Of a stretch of 64,000 bases of DNA, positions 26,687 through 36,770 are shown one piece after another. The stretch is taken from positions 124,001 through 188,000 of the forward strand of contig NZ_BAABFP010000007.1 of NCBI RefSeq assembly GCF_039541115.1, given 5' to 3'. Made by a program: the position numbers and the translations under genes. Every line of letters begins with the position of its first letter. Positions within the stretch are counted from its first letter, which is position 1. Source of the stretch: Angustibacter luteus (GTDB lineage Bacteria > Actinomycetota > Actinomycetes > Actinomycetales > Angustibacteraceae). The notes beneath the pieces are model-generated. The model was not told the origin of the DNA. It saw only the letters and a program-made list of their open reading frames with translations, and ran no database searches.

Positions 26687-27214
26687 CTAGAGCGCGCCAC
26701 CGGCCGCGGCCGGGGCGGTCGGGTCGGCCTGCGCGCCGGCCATCTCGCGGGCCACGAAGTCCTCGAGGTGGAACAGGTTGTCGCCGGCCCGGCGGGCGAT
26801 CGCGAGCAGCGTCGTCATGGACGCGACCTCCTCGACCTGCTCCTTCAGGAACCACTGCATGAACTGCTCACCGCGGTAGTCGCCTTCGTCCCGCGCGGTC
26901 CGGGCGAGCGCCTCGATCTGTCCGGTGACGACGCGCTCCTGGTTCAGCGCCAGCTCGATGGGGGCGATCACGTCCTCGAAGTCGCTGGTCACGTCGTCCA
27001 CCCCCGGGACGAGGACCTTGGCGTCACTGTCGAGCAGGTACTGCACCATCATCATCGCGTGGTTGCGCTCCTCGACGGCCTGCGCGTAGAAGTGCGCGGC
27101 CAGCTGGGGCATGTCGAAGTCGTCGAACCACACGGCGACGGCGACGTACTGCTGCGACGCGGTGAACTCGTGACGGATCTGCTGACGCAGGAGGTCGAGG
27201 AAGGCGTTTCCCAT
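26687..27214 (-). CDS. Ferritin
   Basis: Iron-storage protein with ferroxidase centre, 175 residues, non-haem ferritin type. Ferroxidase residues are visible: Glu16 (HEFTASQQYV), Glu49-Glu50 with His52 (AVEERNHAM), Glu93 and Glu126-Glu129 region (FLKEQVEEV). The last 17 residues are a flexible Ala/Pro/Gly tail. It sits 71 bp from the VIT transporter on the same strand. Its ATG is 7 nt after a TAGGCT hexamer, implying a leaderless mRNA. No iron-regulator box was recognised. Confidence 0.93.
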   Translation of the reverse strand: MGNAFLDLLRQQIRHEFTASQQYVAVAVWFDDFDMPQLAAHFYAQAVEERNHAMMMVQYLLDSDAKVLVPGVDDVTSDFEDVIAPIELALNQERVVTGQIEALARTARDEGDYRGEQFMQWFLKEQVEEVASMTTLLAIARRAGDNLFHLEDFVAREMAGAQADPTAPAAAGGAL

Positions 27215-27221
27215 GCCGGCG

Positions 27222-27227
27222 AGCCTA
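27222..27227 (-). promoter_or_regulatory. -10 element of the ferritin gene, leaderless
   Basis: The reverse strand reads TAGGCT, then seven bases, then the ATG at 27214. Confidence 0.6.
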
Positions 27228-27238
27228 GTGGGCGGGCG

Positions 27239-29410
27239 TCAGCCCAGTGCCTGGGCCAGGCGCTGGCCGACGGCCGGGGCGAGCGACTTGCTGAAGCTCG
27301 CGGTCAGGTGGTGGTGGTCGCGGTAGAGCACGACTCCCTGCTGGGTCACCACCGGGCAGCTGGCGGTCGGGCATACCAGGTCGGTGAGGTCGAGCGTGGA
27401 CACGCGCGGGCTGGCCGCCACCTCGGCGCGCAGCAGCTCGGCGTCGAGGTGCGTGTGCCCGGCCCGAGCGAACGCGCAGGCGGCCGGGTTCGCGGGGTGC
27501 TTGGACAGGCACGTCGGGACGTCGACGCCGGGCCGAGGCGTGTCCTGCAGGACGACCACCCGGGGCACGTCCGGGAGCGCAGCGACCGTGCGTGCCATCC
27601 CGGCCTGCCAGCGTGCACCGAGCTGGCCGGTGGGGACCCGTGCGCCGGACGCCGTCCGGGCGTCCCTCGTGTAGATCATGTACCGGCCGACGAAGACGGC
27701 GTCCAGGCCCTTGATGGCGGCCAGCCGCGTGAGCATGGTGTGCCGCCACGTCGGGCAGTTGGCGTACACCGCCTGCAGCGACGGCGACCAGACGGGCACG
27801 TCGACCGGGGCGCAGGCGCTCTTCGCGAAGTAGTAGAGGGTCCAGCCGTTGTCCTTGGCGGCCTGCACGAAAGCCGGCAACCACTGGGCCGCGTGCGAGT
27901 CACCGATCAGCGCGATGGTCCTGGTGCCGTGCGGTGCGCCGTACCGGCAGGCCGTCGTCGGTGGTACCTGGTCGCGTGGGTAGCCGATGTAGCAGGCGTT
28001 TCCGTTCGGCGGGAAGTCCGCTCGGGCCTCCTGCACGGTCATCGGGCTGGGGGCGGTCGCCGTCGGCCGTCCGGCGCTCGTCGGTGCCGTCGCGGAGGCG
28101 GCAGCCATCGCAGCCGCGGGCGGCGTCGCTGCGGGCACCGCGAGGCCGTACCCGGTGGGGATGGCCTCAACCTGTGCGGCGACGGGCAGGGTCAGCGAGG
28201 CCGCCGCCACCAAGGAGCCGACGACGAGCCCGGCGCCCACGGCTGCGGTCCGCAGCCGGGAGACCCGCAACCACGGCAGGGCGCGGGCCGGCTGCTCGAC
28301 AAGCTGGTGCGACACCACGGCCAGGGCGAGCGAGACCAGCACGACGAGGAGCGTGACCGGGGCGGTCAGCCGCGGGGCGCCGTCATCACTGCCCGCCGGC
28401 ACCGTCCCCCAGCGGGCCGCCACGAGGACCAGGCACGGCCAGTGCCACAGGTACCAGGCGTACGACGTCCGGCCGACGAACCGCAGCGGCGCGATTCGCA
28501 GCAGGCGCGGCACCGCGGCGACGTACATCCGTGCCCCCGACACGACCAGCAGGACGGTCCCCACCACGGGCACCAGCGCGGCGGTGCCAGGGAACGGGGT
28601 CTGCTCGTCCATCACGACCGCGGAGGCCACCACCAGCGCGAGCCCCAGGTAGCCGGCGAGCACCGCGGGGAGCCGACCCAGCCGGGGCAGCGCGGGTCTG
28701 GCCAGCGCGGCACCGGCGCCGGCGGCCAGCTCCCAGGCCCGGGTGTGCAGACCGAAGTACGCGAACGAGCCGTCCCCACCGACCCACCAGGAGACGGCCA
28801 GCGACCCGCCGCCGAGGACGGCGAGCGCGAGCACGATCCGGCGCCGCGCGACGACCCAGCGCCGGGCGGCCAGCCCGCCGGCGCCGGCCACGCAGATCAG
28901 CAGCAGCGGCCAGACCAGGTAGAACTGCTCCTCGACGGCCAGCGACCAGTAGTGCAGCACCGGGCTCTTCGCGGTGTCCGCCATGTACTGCGTGGACTCC
29001 ATCGCGAAGTGCCAGTTGGCGACGCCCAGGGCGGCGCTCGACACGTCCCCGCCGACCGCACCCCGGTCGACGGCCGGCACCAGGAAGAAGGCGGCCGCGG
29101 TGGTGGCGACCAGGACGAGCGCGGACAGCGGCAGCAGGCGACGGATCCGCCGGGCGTAGAAGCCGGACAGTGAGATCCGCCCGGTGCTCTGCAGCTCGTC
29201 GACCAGCAGGCCGGTGATCAGGAACCCGGACAGCACGAAGAAGACGTCGACCCCGACGAACCCGCCGGACACGAAGGGCACGCCGGCGTGGAAGGCCACG
29301 ACGAGACCGACGGCGAGCGCCCGCAGGCCCTCGATGTCACCGCGGTACCGCGGCGACAGCTGGCGCGCTCGTCGCCTCGCGGTACGGCTGGACGGGTCTG
29401 CAGGAGACAT
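27239..29410 (-). CDS. Acyltransferase-3 / SGNH O-acyltransferase (OafA-like)
   Basis: Envelope enzyme transferring acyl (usually acetyl) groups across the membrane to surface polysaccharide or peptidoglycan; acceptor unknown. 723 residues. Residues ~22-400 are an acyltransferase-3 domain with ten helices, the RYRGDIEGLRALAV start, catalytic His41 (AFHAG) and FVGVDVFFVLSGFLIT. A low-complexity Ala/Pro/Thr linker (~420-470) leads to an extracytoplasmic SGNH domain with the nucleophile in LIGDSH near 502 and the DHHHLT Asp/His pair near 697. The ATG at 29410 is the natural family start. The same frame happens to stay open far upstream, antisense to typA, but that part is not coding. Confidence 0.92.
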   Translation of the reverse strand: MSPADPSSRTARRRARQLSPRYRGDIEGLRALAVGLVVAFHAGVPFVSGGFVGVDVFFVLSGFLITGLLVDELQSTGRISLSGFYARRIRRLLPLSALVLVATTAAAFFLVPAVDRGAVGGDVSSAALGVANWHFAMESTQYMADTAKSPVLHYWSLAVEEQFYLVWPLLLICVAGAGGLAARRWVVARRRIVLALAVLGGGSLAVSWWVGGDGSFAYFGLHTRAWELAAGAGAALARPALPRLGRLPAVLAGYLGLALVVASAVVMDEQTPFPGTAALVPVVGTVLLVVSGARMYVAAVPRLLRIAPLRFVGRTSYAWYLWHWPCLVLVAARWGTVPAGSDDGAPRLTAPVTLLVVLVSLALAVVSHQLVEQPARALPWLRVSRLRTAAVGAGLVVGSLVAAASLTLPVAAQVEAIPTGYGLAVPAATPPAAAMAAASATAPTSAGRPTATAPSPMTVQEARADFPPNGNACYIGYPRDQVPPTTACRYGAPHGTRTIALIGDSHAAQWLPAFVQAAKDNGWTLYYFAKSACAPVDVPVWSPSLQAVYANCPTWRHTMLTRLAAIKGLDAVFVGRYMIYTRDARTASGARVPTGQLGARWQAGMARTVAALPDVPRVVVLQDTPRPGVDVPTCLSKHPANPAACAFARAGHTHLDAELLRAEVAASPRVSTLDLTDLVCPTASCPVVTQQGVVLYRDHHHLTASFSKSLAPAVGQRLAQALG

Positions 29411-29480
29411 CGAAGTCCATGATGCCCGAGTAGCCCGCCGTATCCCTGTTCGCGCGTGCCGTGGCACGGCGCGGCGCCGG

Positions 29481-29486
29481 TAGACT
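29481..29486 (+). promoter_or_regulatory. Probable -10 element of typA
   Basis: TAGACT lies 35 nt before the ATG at 29522; a GGACAGGA ribosome-binding site follows in the predicted leader. Confidence 0.45.
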
Positions 29487-29521
29487 GCGTCGACTCCCCG
29501 AACCGGACAGGACGTACCTTC

Positions 29522-31408
<1,887 letters not shown>

Positions 31409-31718
31409 CCGAGCCTGCCGGCCGAAGGCCCCCGCGTCCTGCCCGGAGTGATCAACAACGGCCGGCCGGCGGGGCCGCCGGGGGCAGTCGATGCCCGAGA
31501 TGTCCGATCTCGGGGTGCCCCATTCGTGGTCGAACCAGGTCACGAACGGGTGTCGGCGTAGTCTCGAGCCGAACCCCGACGAAACCTGACGAGCGCACCC
31601 AGGTCGCGGCGCGGTCACGATTGGGCAACGTAGGCCCTCACGTGTTGCAGCGCTCGTGCCTGGTTGGCATAGAGTCCACACGGCTTGAGAGCGTCCCCCA
31701 CGGAAAGGCACCTTCCCC
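31409..31718. other. 310-bp intergenic region between typA and the peptide ABC operon
   Basis: No ORF of interest. The first half is extremely GC-rich with a GGCCGGCCGG palindrome and an 8-bp hairpin at 31494-31514. The second half is less GC-rich and should hold the promoter of the operon: a TAGAGT hexamer at about 31669-31674 preceded by TTGCAG 19 bp upstream is the best candidate, giving a leader of about 40 nt. An AAAGG site lies just before the dppC ATG. Confidence 0.6.
31494..31514 (+). terminator. Hairpin after typA, possible terminator
   Basis: CCCGAGAT and ATCTCGGG form a perfect 8-bp stem with a 5-nt loop, 86 nt after the typA stop. No U-run follows, as is common in actinobacteria. 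Confidence 0.45.
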
Positions 31719-32714
31719 ATGACCATTGCGTCGCAGTCCCTTGACCAGGAGACGCATGTCACTGAGGGTGCCGCCGGCATCGAGGGCCGGTCGCCGTCGC
31801 AGATCGCCTGGGGTCGACTGAAGCGCGACCGCGTGGGAATGATCAGCCTGCTCGTCGTCACGCTGTACGTCGTCATCGCGCTGCTCGCGCCGGTCATCAC
31901 CCGGCTGCTGGGCGTCGACGCGAAGTACCACACCGACCTGATCGGTGACGGCGGCATGCCGAAGGCGTCGTCCTGGCTCAACCAGGGCATCTCCACCACG
32001 CACCTGCTGGGCATCGAGCCCGAGACCGGCCGCGACATCCTCGCCGAGCTCCTGTACGGCAGCCGGGTGTCCCTGCTGGTCGCCTTCTCGGCGACGCTGC
32101 TCACCGTGGTCATCGGCGTCGTCCTCGGCATCGTCGCCGGGTACAGCGGCGGCTGGCTCGACACCCTGCTGGGCCGCACGATGGACCTCATCCTGTGCGT
32201 TCCCCAGCTGGTGCTGCTGATCTCGCTGAGCCCGCTGGTGCTGAACGCGCTGGACAGCCGCTTCGGCATCGACGGCAACTCCGCCCGGTTGATCTACCTG
32301 ATCGCCGTCTTCGGCATCTTCGGCTGGCCGTACCTGGCCCGCATCATCCGCGGCCAGGTGCTGAGCCTGCGGGAGCGGGAGTTCGTCGAGGCCGCGGTCT
32401 CGATCGGGGCCTCGACCCGGCGGATCCTCTTCAAGGAGATCCTCCCGAACCTCTGGGTGCCGATCCTCGTCTACTCCTCGCTGCTGCTGCCGTCGTACAT
32501 CAGTGCGGAGGCCGCGCTGTCGTTCCTGGGCGTCGGCGTCGCGGAGCCGACGGTGACCTGGGGCAACATGCTGTCGAACTCGGTGAAGTACTACCAGGTC
32601 GTGCCGCTGTACCTGTTCATCCCGGGTATGGCGCTGTTCCTGCTGGTGCTCGCGTTCAACCTTCTCGGCGACTCGATCCGAGATGCGCTCGACCCGAGGG
32701 CGGGCCGCTCCTAG
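31719..32714 (+). CDS. dppC: Peptide ABC transporter permease, DppC type
   Basis: Membrane component of a di-/oligopeptide importer, 331 residues. It has an N-terminal cytoplasmic tail, the OppC_N helix (VGMISLLVVTLYVVIALLAPVI) and five more helices. The EAA loop is in EFVEAAVSIGASTRRILFKEILPNLW. ISAEAALSFLGVGVAEPTVTWGNML is the usual DppC C-terminal signature. It is first in the operon, before the binding protein, which is unusual. Its stop lies inside a small hairpin (32704-32718). Confidence 0.9.
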   Translation: MTIASQSLDQETHVTEGAAGIEGRSPSQIAWGRLKRDRVGMISLLVVTLYVVIALLAPVITRLLGVDAKYHTDLIGDGGMPKASSWLNQGISTTHLLGIEPETGRDILAELLYGSRVSLLVAFSATLLTVVIGVVLGIVAGYSGGWLDTLLGRTMDLILCVPQLVLLISLSPLVLNALDSRFGIDGNSARLIYLIAVFGIFGWPYLARIIRGQVLSLREREFVEAAVSIGASTRRILFKEILPNLWVPILVYSSLLLPSYISAEAALSFLGVGVAEPTVTWGNMLSNSVKYYQVVPLYLFIPGMALFLLVLAFNLLGDSIRDALDPRAGRS

Positions 32715-32762
32715 CGGCGAGAGCCCGAACCATCCACAAACTCCCCGGCTACTCGCCGGGAG
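32704..32762 (+). promoter_or_regulatory. Two hairpins between dppC and the binding-protein gene
   Basis: GCCGCT/AGCGGC (32704-32709 with 32713-32718) encloses the dppC stop codon. A second stem CCCGGC/GCCGGG (32744-32749 with 32755-32760, loop TACTC) follows. They precede the very strong ribosome-binding site of the binding-protein gene and may stabilise its mRNA 5' end or attenuate (inference). Confidence 0.4.
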
Positions 32763-32832
32763 CGGCCTACCGCACGCGGCGGGCCGGACGGGCCGAGCAA
32801 AAGTCTCGGCTCATCGACCAGGAGGAGAAAAC

Positions 32833-34590
32833 ATGGGCAAGGCCAAGACCGGTCTTCGCTTTGTGGCCCTGGCCTCGGTTGGCGCTTTGGCGCTGGCCGC
32901 GTGCGGCGGGGGCGACGACGGAGACAGTGCAACCGGGTCGAACAACAGCGGCAACAAGGGTGGCACCCTGACCATCCTCACGAACGCTGAGCAGTTCAAC
33001 CACCTCGACCCTCAGCGGAACTACACCGGTGAGGACCTTGCTTTCTCGAGCGCGTACTTCGCTCGCACGCTCACCGCGTACAAGATGAGCCCGAACGGCG
33101 ACGCCGCCGGCCAGCTCGTCGGTGACCTCGCGACGGACACCGGCAAGGCGACCGAAGAGGGCAAGACCTGGGCCTTCACGCTGCGTGACGGCGTCAAGTG
33201 GGAGGACGGCTCGGACGTCACCTGCGCCGACGTCAAGTACGGCGTGTCCCGTACCTTCGCGCAGACCGTCATCACCGACGGTCCGACCTACGCGATCAGC
33301 CTCCTGGACATCCCGAAGGACAAGGACGGCAACTCGACCTACAAGGGCCCGTACGAGACCTCGAAGAACGACACCGGGGCCTTCGACAAGGCTGTCGAGT
33401 GCTCCGCCGACGGCAAGACCATCACCTTCCACCTCGCGAAGCCGGCCGGTGACTTCAACTACACCGTCACCCTCTCCGCGTTCGCTCCGGTGCCGAAGGC
33501 CAAGGACAAGGGCGAGAAGTACGACGACGCCGTCGTCTCGAACGGTCCCTACAAGATCGCCGAGTACACCAAGGGTCAGCAGCTGGTCCTGGAGCGCAAC
33601 ACCAACTGGAGCGCCGCCAGCGACAGCTACCGTCCGGCCCTGCCGGACAAGGTCGTCGTGAAGTTCTCGATCGAGACCACCACGATCGACCAGCGCATGA
33701 TGGCCGACTCGGGCGAGGACCAGACCGCGATCTCGCGTGACAACCTCGACACCGCGTCGCTCACCTCGGTGTTCAACGACGCTCGCTTCGAGTCGCGTCG
33801 GGTCAACGAGTTCGACCCGTACTCGCGCTACATCGCGATCAACGTCAACAAGGTCCCGAACGTCAAGCAGCGTCAGGCGATCGTCGTGGCTGCTGACCGT
33901 GCGGCCATGCGCACCATCTCCGGCGGTGCCTTCGCCGGTGACCTGGCCGACGGTGTCATCAAGCCCAACCTGCCCGCCGACTACGCCAAGTCGGGTATGT
34001 GGGACGGCATGTACGGCGGTCAGGTTCCGGACACCGGCAACCCCGACCTCGCCAAGAAGCTGATCTCCGAGTCGGGTGCTCCGATGCCGACGCTCACCTA
34101 CCAGTACGGCAAGACCCCGGTCGCCGACAAGGCCGCTGCCTCGCTGCAGTCGTCCCTCGCCCGCGCCGGGATCAAGCTGAAGCTGTCGGCTCTGCCCCCG
34201 GGCGAGTACTACTCGATCGTCCAGGACCCGACCAAGGAAGAGGCTCTTGCTTCCGCTGGCTGGGGCCCGGACTGGCTGAACGCCTCCACGGTCATCCCGG
34301 AGCTGTTCACCAAGGCCGGTGGCTTCGACCTCTCCCGTGCGGACGACAAGGCGTTCACCGCCAAGTCCGACGCTGCCAAGGGTGAGACCGACCGCGCCAA
34401 GCAGGGCGACCTGTGGAAGGAGCTCAACAAGGAGGCCATGCAGCAGGCCTGGGTCCTCCCGACCCGGTTCGGCCGCGAGCAGCGCCTTGCTGGCTCCAAG
34501 GTGGGTAACGTCTCCGGTGACGGTGGCAAGGTTTACGTGTGGGCTCCCTACGGCTCCTGGAGCTACGGGGACCTGTACGTCAAGAAGTGA
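32833..34590 (+). CDS. Peptide ABC transporter substrate-binding lipoprotein
   Basis: Extracytoplasmic binding protein of SBP family 5, 585 residues. The signal peptide ends in a LAAC lipobox with Cys24, followed by a Gly/Asp/Ser/Asn linker. WAFTLRDGVKWEDGSDVTCADVKYGVSR is the family signature. It has an AGGAGGAGAAA site 8 bp before the ATG, the strongest ribosome-binding site in the window, and its codon use has more T-ending codons than neighbours, both consistent with high expression. It is bracketed by hairpins. Position after typA matches the place of LpqW in mycobacteria as I remember it, but here it sits in a full transporter operon. Confidence 0.9.
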   Translation: MGKAKTGLRFVALASVGALALAACGGGDDGDSATGSNNSGNKGGTLTILTNAEQFNHLDPQRNYTGEDLAFSSAYFARTLTAYKMSPNGDAAGQLVGDLATDTGKATEEGKTWAFTLRDGVKWEDGSDVTCADVKYGVSRTFAQTVITDGPTYAISLLDIPKDKDGNSTYKGPYETSKNDTGAFDKAVECSADGKTITFHLAKPAGDFNYTVTLSAFAPVPKAKDKGEKYDDAVVSNGPYKIAEYTKGQQLVLERNTNWSAASDSYRPALPDKVVVKFSIETTTIDQRMMADSGEDQTAISRDNLDTASLTSVFNDARFESRRVNEFDPYSRYIAINVNKVPNVKQRQAIVVAADRAAMRTISGGAFAGDLADGVIKPNLPADYAKSGMWDGMYGGQVPDTGNPDLAKKLISESGAPMPTLTYQYGKTPVADKAAASLQSSLARAGIKLKLSALPPGEYYSIVQDPTKEEALASAGWGPDWLNASTVIPELFTKAGGFDLSRADDKAFTAKSDAAKGETDRAKQGDLWKELNKEAMQQAWVLPTRFGREQRLAGSKVGNVSGDGGKVYVWAPYGSWSYGDLYVKK

Positions 34591-34592
34591 TC

Positions 34593-34623
34593 TTCAGCTC
34601 CTGAGCTGAAAGGCTCCTGAGCC
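34593..34623 (+). terminator. Tandem hairpins directly after the binding-protein gene
   Basis: TTCAGCT/AGCTGAA (34593-34599 with 34604-34610) and GGCT/AGCC (34612-34615 with 34620-34623) both enclose the same CCTG tetraloop and begin 3 nt after the stop. They probably protect the 3' end of the binding-protein mRNA. Confidence 0.55.
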
Positions 34624-34651
34624 GAGACCGCTTCACCGTTCGACCAGGTTT

Positions 34652-34682
34652 CCGGGGGCGGGTGCAACCCACCCGCCCCCGG
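34652..34682 (+). terminator. Strong GC hairpin between binding-protein gene and dppB, probable attenuator
   Basis: CCGGGGGCGGGT (34652-34663) pairs perfectly with ACCCGCCCCCGG (34671-34682) across a 7-nt loop. Placed 62 nt after the binding-protein stop and 55 nt before dppB, it should cause partial termination so that binding protein exceeds permease. Confidence 0.75.
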
Positions 34683-34737
34683 GGACCGGACCGGGCCACG
34701 CGCCCGGTTTACCGCTGCCCAGAATCCGGAGGCTTCC

Positions 34738-35727
34738 ATGGGGACCTACATCATCCGACGACTGATCGCGATGATCCTCATGCTGATCGCGTTGAGCATG
34801 CTCGTCTTCGGGATCTTCACGATCCTGCCGGCCGACCCCGCCTCGCTCACCTGCGGCAAGTCGTGCAACGCGCAGGTCATCGCCCAGAACCGCATCCGGC
34901 TCGGGTACGACAAGCCGATCTACGAGCAGTACCTGAAGTTCGTGAAGGGCATCTTCGTCGGCCGTACGTACGGCACCGGCGCGGTGGCCTTCGAGTGCCC
35001 GGCGCCGAGCCTGGGCTACTCCTTCACCAAGCAGGCCTGCGTCACCGACCTCATCAAGACCCGTCTGCCGGTCACCGCCACCGAGGCCGTCGGCGCGTGC
35101 ATCCTCTGGCTGATCACCGGCGTCTCCGTCGGCATCCTCGCCGCCCTCAAACGAGGTCGATGGCAGGACAGAGCAGCCACCGGTGCGGCACTGATCGGGT
35201 ACTCGTTCCCGACGTTCTTCATCGGCCTCGTCCTGCAGTACTTCGTCTTCTTCAAGTTCCAGATCATGGACTACGCCGCCTACACCCCCTTCGCGGACGA
35301 CCCCACGGCCTGGTTCAAGTCCTTCATCCTGCCGTGGATCACCTTGGCGCTGGTGTTCGCCGCGTTCTACTCGCGGCTCACCCGCAACCAGATGCTCGAG
35401 ACCCTGGGTGAGGACTACATCCGGACCGCGCGGGCCAAGGGTCTGACCGAGCGCGTCGTCATCGGCAAGCACGCCCTGCGGTCGGGCCTGACGCCGATCG
35501 TCACGGCCGCCGGCCTCGACCTGGCCACGCTGCTGGGCGGTGTGGTCATCACCGAGCAGATCTTCGGCCTCCCCGGCCTGGGCAAGCTGTCGCTCGACGC
35601 GGCGGTCACGTCCGACCTGCCCCTGATTGTCGGGATGGTCCTGCTCGCATCCACCTTCGTCATCGTGGCCAACCTCGTCGTGGACTTGCTCTACGCGGTG
35701 ATCGACCCGAGAGTGAGACTGTCATGA
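34738..35727 (+). CDS. dppB: Peptide ABC transporter permease, DppB type
   Basis: Membrane component of the peptide importer, 329 residues with six helices. It starts with the DppB-type MGTYIIRRLIAMILMLIALSMLVF segment. The EAA loop is DYIRTARAKGLTERVVIGKHALRSGL, and EQIFGLPGLGKL follows. The first external loop has three cysteines (CGKSCNAQ, FECPAPS, KQAC), more than usual, so a disulfide is possible. The start overlaps nothing, but its stop overlaps dppD (ATGA). Confidence 0.9.
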   Translation: MGTYIIRRLIAMILMLIALSMLVFGIFTILPADPASLTCGKSCNAQVIAQNRIRLGYDKPIYEQYLKFVKGIFVGRTYGTGAVAFECPAPSLGYSFTKQACVTDLIKTRLPVTATEAVGACILWLITGVSVGILAALKRGRWQDRAATGAALIGYSFPTFFIGLVLQYFVFFKFQIMDYAAYTPFADDPTAWFKSFILPWITLALVFAAFYSRLTRNQMLETLGEDYIRTARAKGLTERVVIGKHALRSGLTPIVTAAGLDLATLLGGVVITEQIFGLPGLGKLSLDAAVTSDLPLIVGMVLLASTFVIVANLVVDLLYAVIDPRVRLS

Positions 35728-36770
35728 GCGCCTTCTTGGAGGTCGAGGACCTCAACGTCCGGTTCACGACGGAGGACGGCGTCGTCCGCGCCGTGGACGG
35801 CGTCACCTTCGACGTCGACAAGGGTCGGACGCTGGCCATCGTCGGCGAGTCCGGCTCCGGCAAGAGTGTGACCAGCGCGGCCATCATGGGCCTGCACAAC
35901 CCCCGGCGGACCCACGTCAGCGGTTCGATCCGCTTGGACGGCGAGGAGATCGTCACCGCCAGCCCCGAGCGCCTGCGCGAGCTGCGTGGCAAGCGGATGG
36001 CGATGATCTTCCAGGACCCGCTGAGCTCGCTGCACCCGTTCTTCACGATCGGTTCGCAGCTGGTCGAGGCCGTCCAGGTGCACCGGGACATCAACAAGTC
36101 CGATGCCAAGAAGCGCGCCGTCGAGCTGCTCAAGAAGGTCGGCATCCCGAACGCCGAGCGCCGCGCGGGCGAGTTCCCGCACCAGCTCTCGGGCGGCATG
36201 CGCCAACGCGTGATGATCGCGATGGCGCTGATCAACGACCCGGACCTGCTGATCGCGGACGAGCCGACCACGGCGCTCGACGTGACGGTCCAGGCGCAGA
36301 TCATCGAGCTGCTCAAGAGCCTGCAGAGCGAGTTCGGCACCGCGATCATCCTGATCACCCACGACCTGGGCGTCGTCGCCGAGACCGCCGACGACGTGGC
36401 CGTCATGTACGGCGCGCGGGTGGTCGAGCGCGGCACGGTGCGGGACATCTTCTACCGTCCGCAGATGCCCTACACCTGGGGCTTGCTCAGCTCACTGCCC
36501 CGGCTGGACGAGGCGGGTGGGGGACGGCTGTCGCCCATCCCCGGCCAGCCGCCGTCGCTGATCAACCTCCCGCAGGGCTGCGTGTTCCGTCCTCGCTGCC
36601 AGTACCACCAGTTCGTCACCGACGGCCGCTGCGACACCGTGCGACCGGTGCTCGACGAGGTCGCCGAGGGCCACTCCGCTCGCTGCCACCTGTCCGCGCC
36701 GGACAAGCAGCGCCTCGCGGCCGAGCGGCTCGCCTCCGTGGCGCCCAACACGCAGAAGGAGGGCGCGTGA
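35724..36770 (+). CDS. dppD: Peptide ABC transporter ATP-binding protein, DppD type
   Basis: Cytoplasmic ATPase of the importer, 348 residues. Walker A GESGSGKS near 37-44, signature LSGGMRQRVMIAMAL, Walker B LLIADEPTTALDV, H-loop LITHDLGVVAE. The C-terminal oligopeptide extension has the cysteines that bind an iron-sulfur cluster in some family members (GCVFRPRCQYHQFVTDGRCDTVRP and later HSARCHL). It is coupled by 4-bp overlaps to dppB upstream and dppF downstream. Confidence 0.93.
   Translation: MSAFLEVEDLNVRFTTEDGVVRAVDGVTFDVDKGRTLAIVGESGSGKSVTSAAIMGLHNPRRTHVSGSIRLDGEEIVTASPERLRELRGKRMAMIFQDPLSSLHPFFTIGSQLVEAVQVHRDINKSDAKKRAVELLKKVGIPNAERRAGEFPHQLSGGMRQRVMIAMALINDPDLLIADEPTTALDVTVQAQIIELLKSLQSEFGTAIILITHDLGVVAETADDVAVMYGARVVERGTVRDIFYRPQMPYTWGLLSSLPRLDEAGGGRLSPIPGQPPSLINLPQGCVFRPRCQYHQFVTDGRCDTVRPVLDEVAEGHSARCHLSAPDKQRLAAERLASVAPNTQKEGA

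Noticed and set aside
26663-29173. An 836-codon frame opposite ferritin and the acyltransferase
   Set aside because: Shadow frame rich in Arg, Gly and His, no motif, and overlaps conserved genes throughout.
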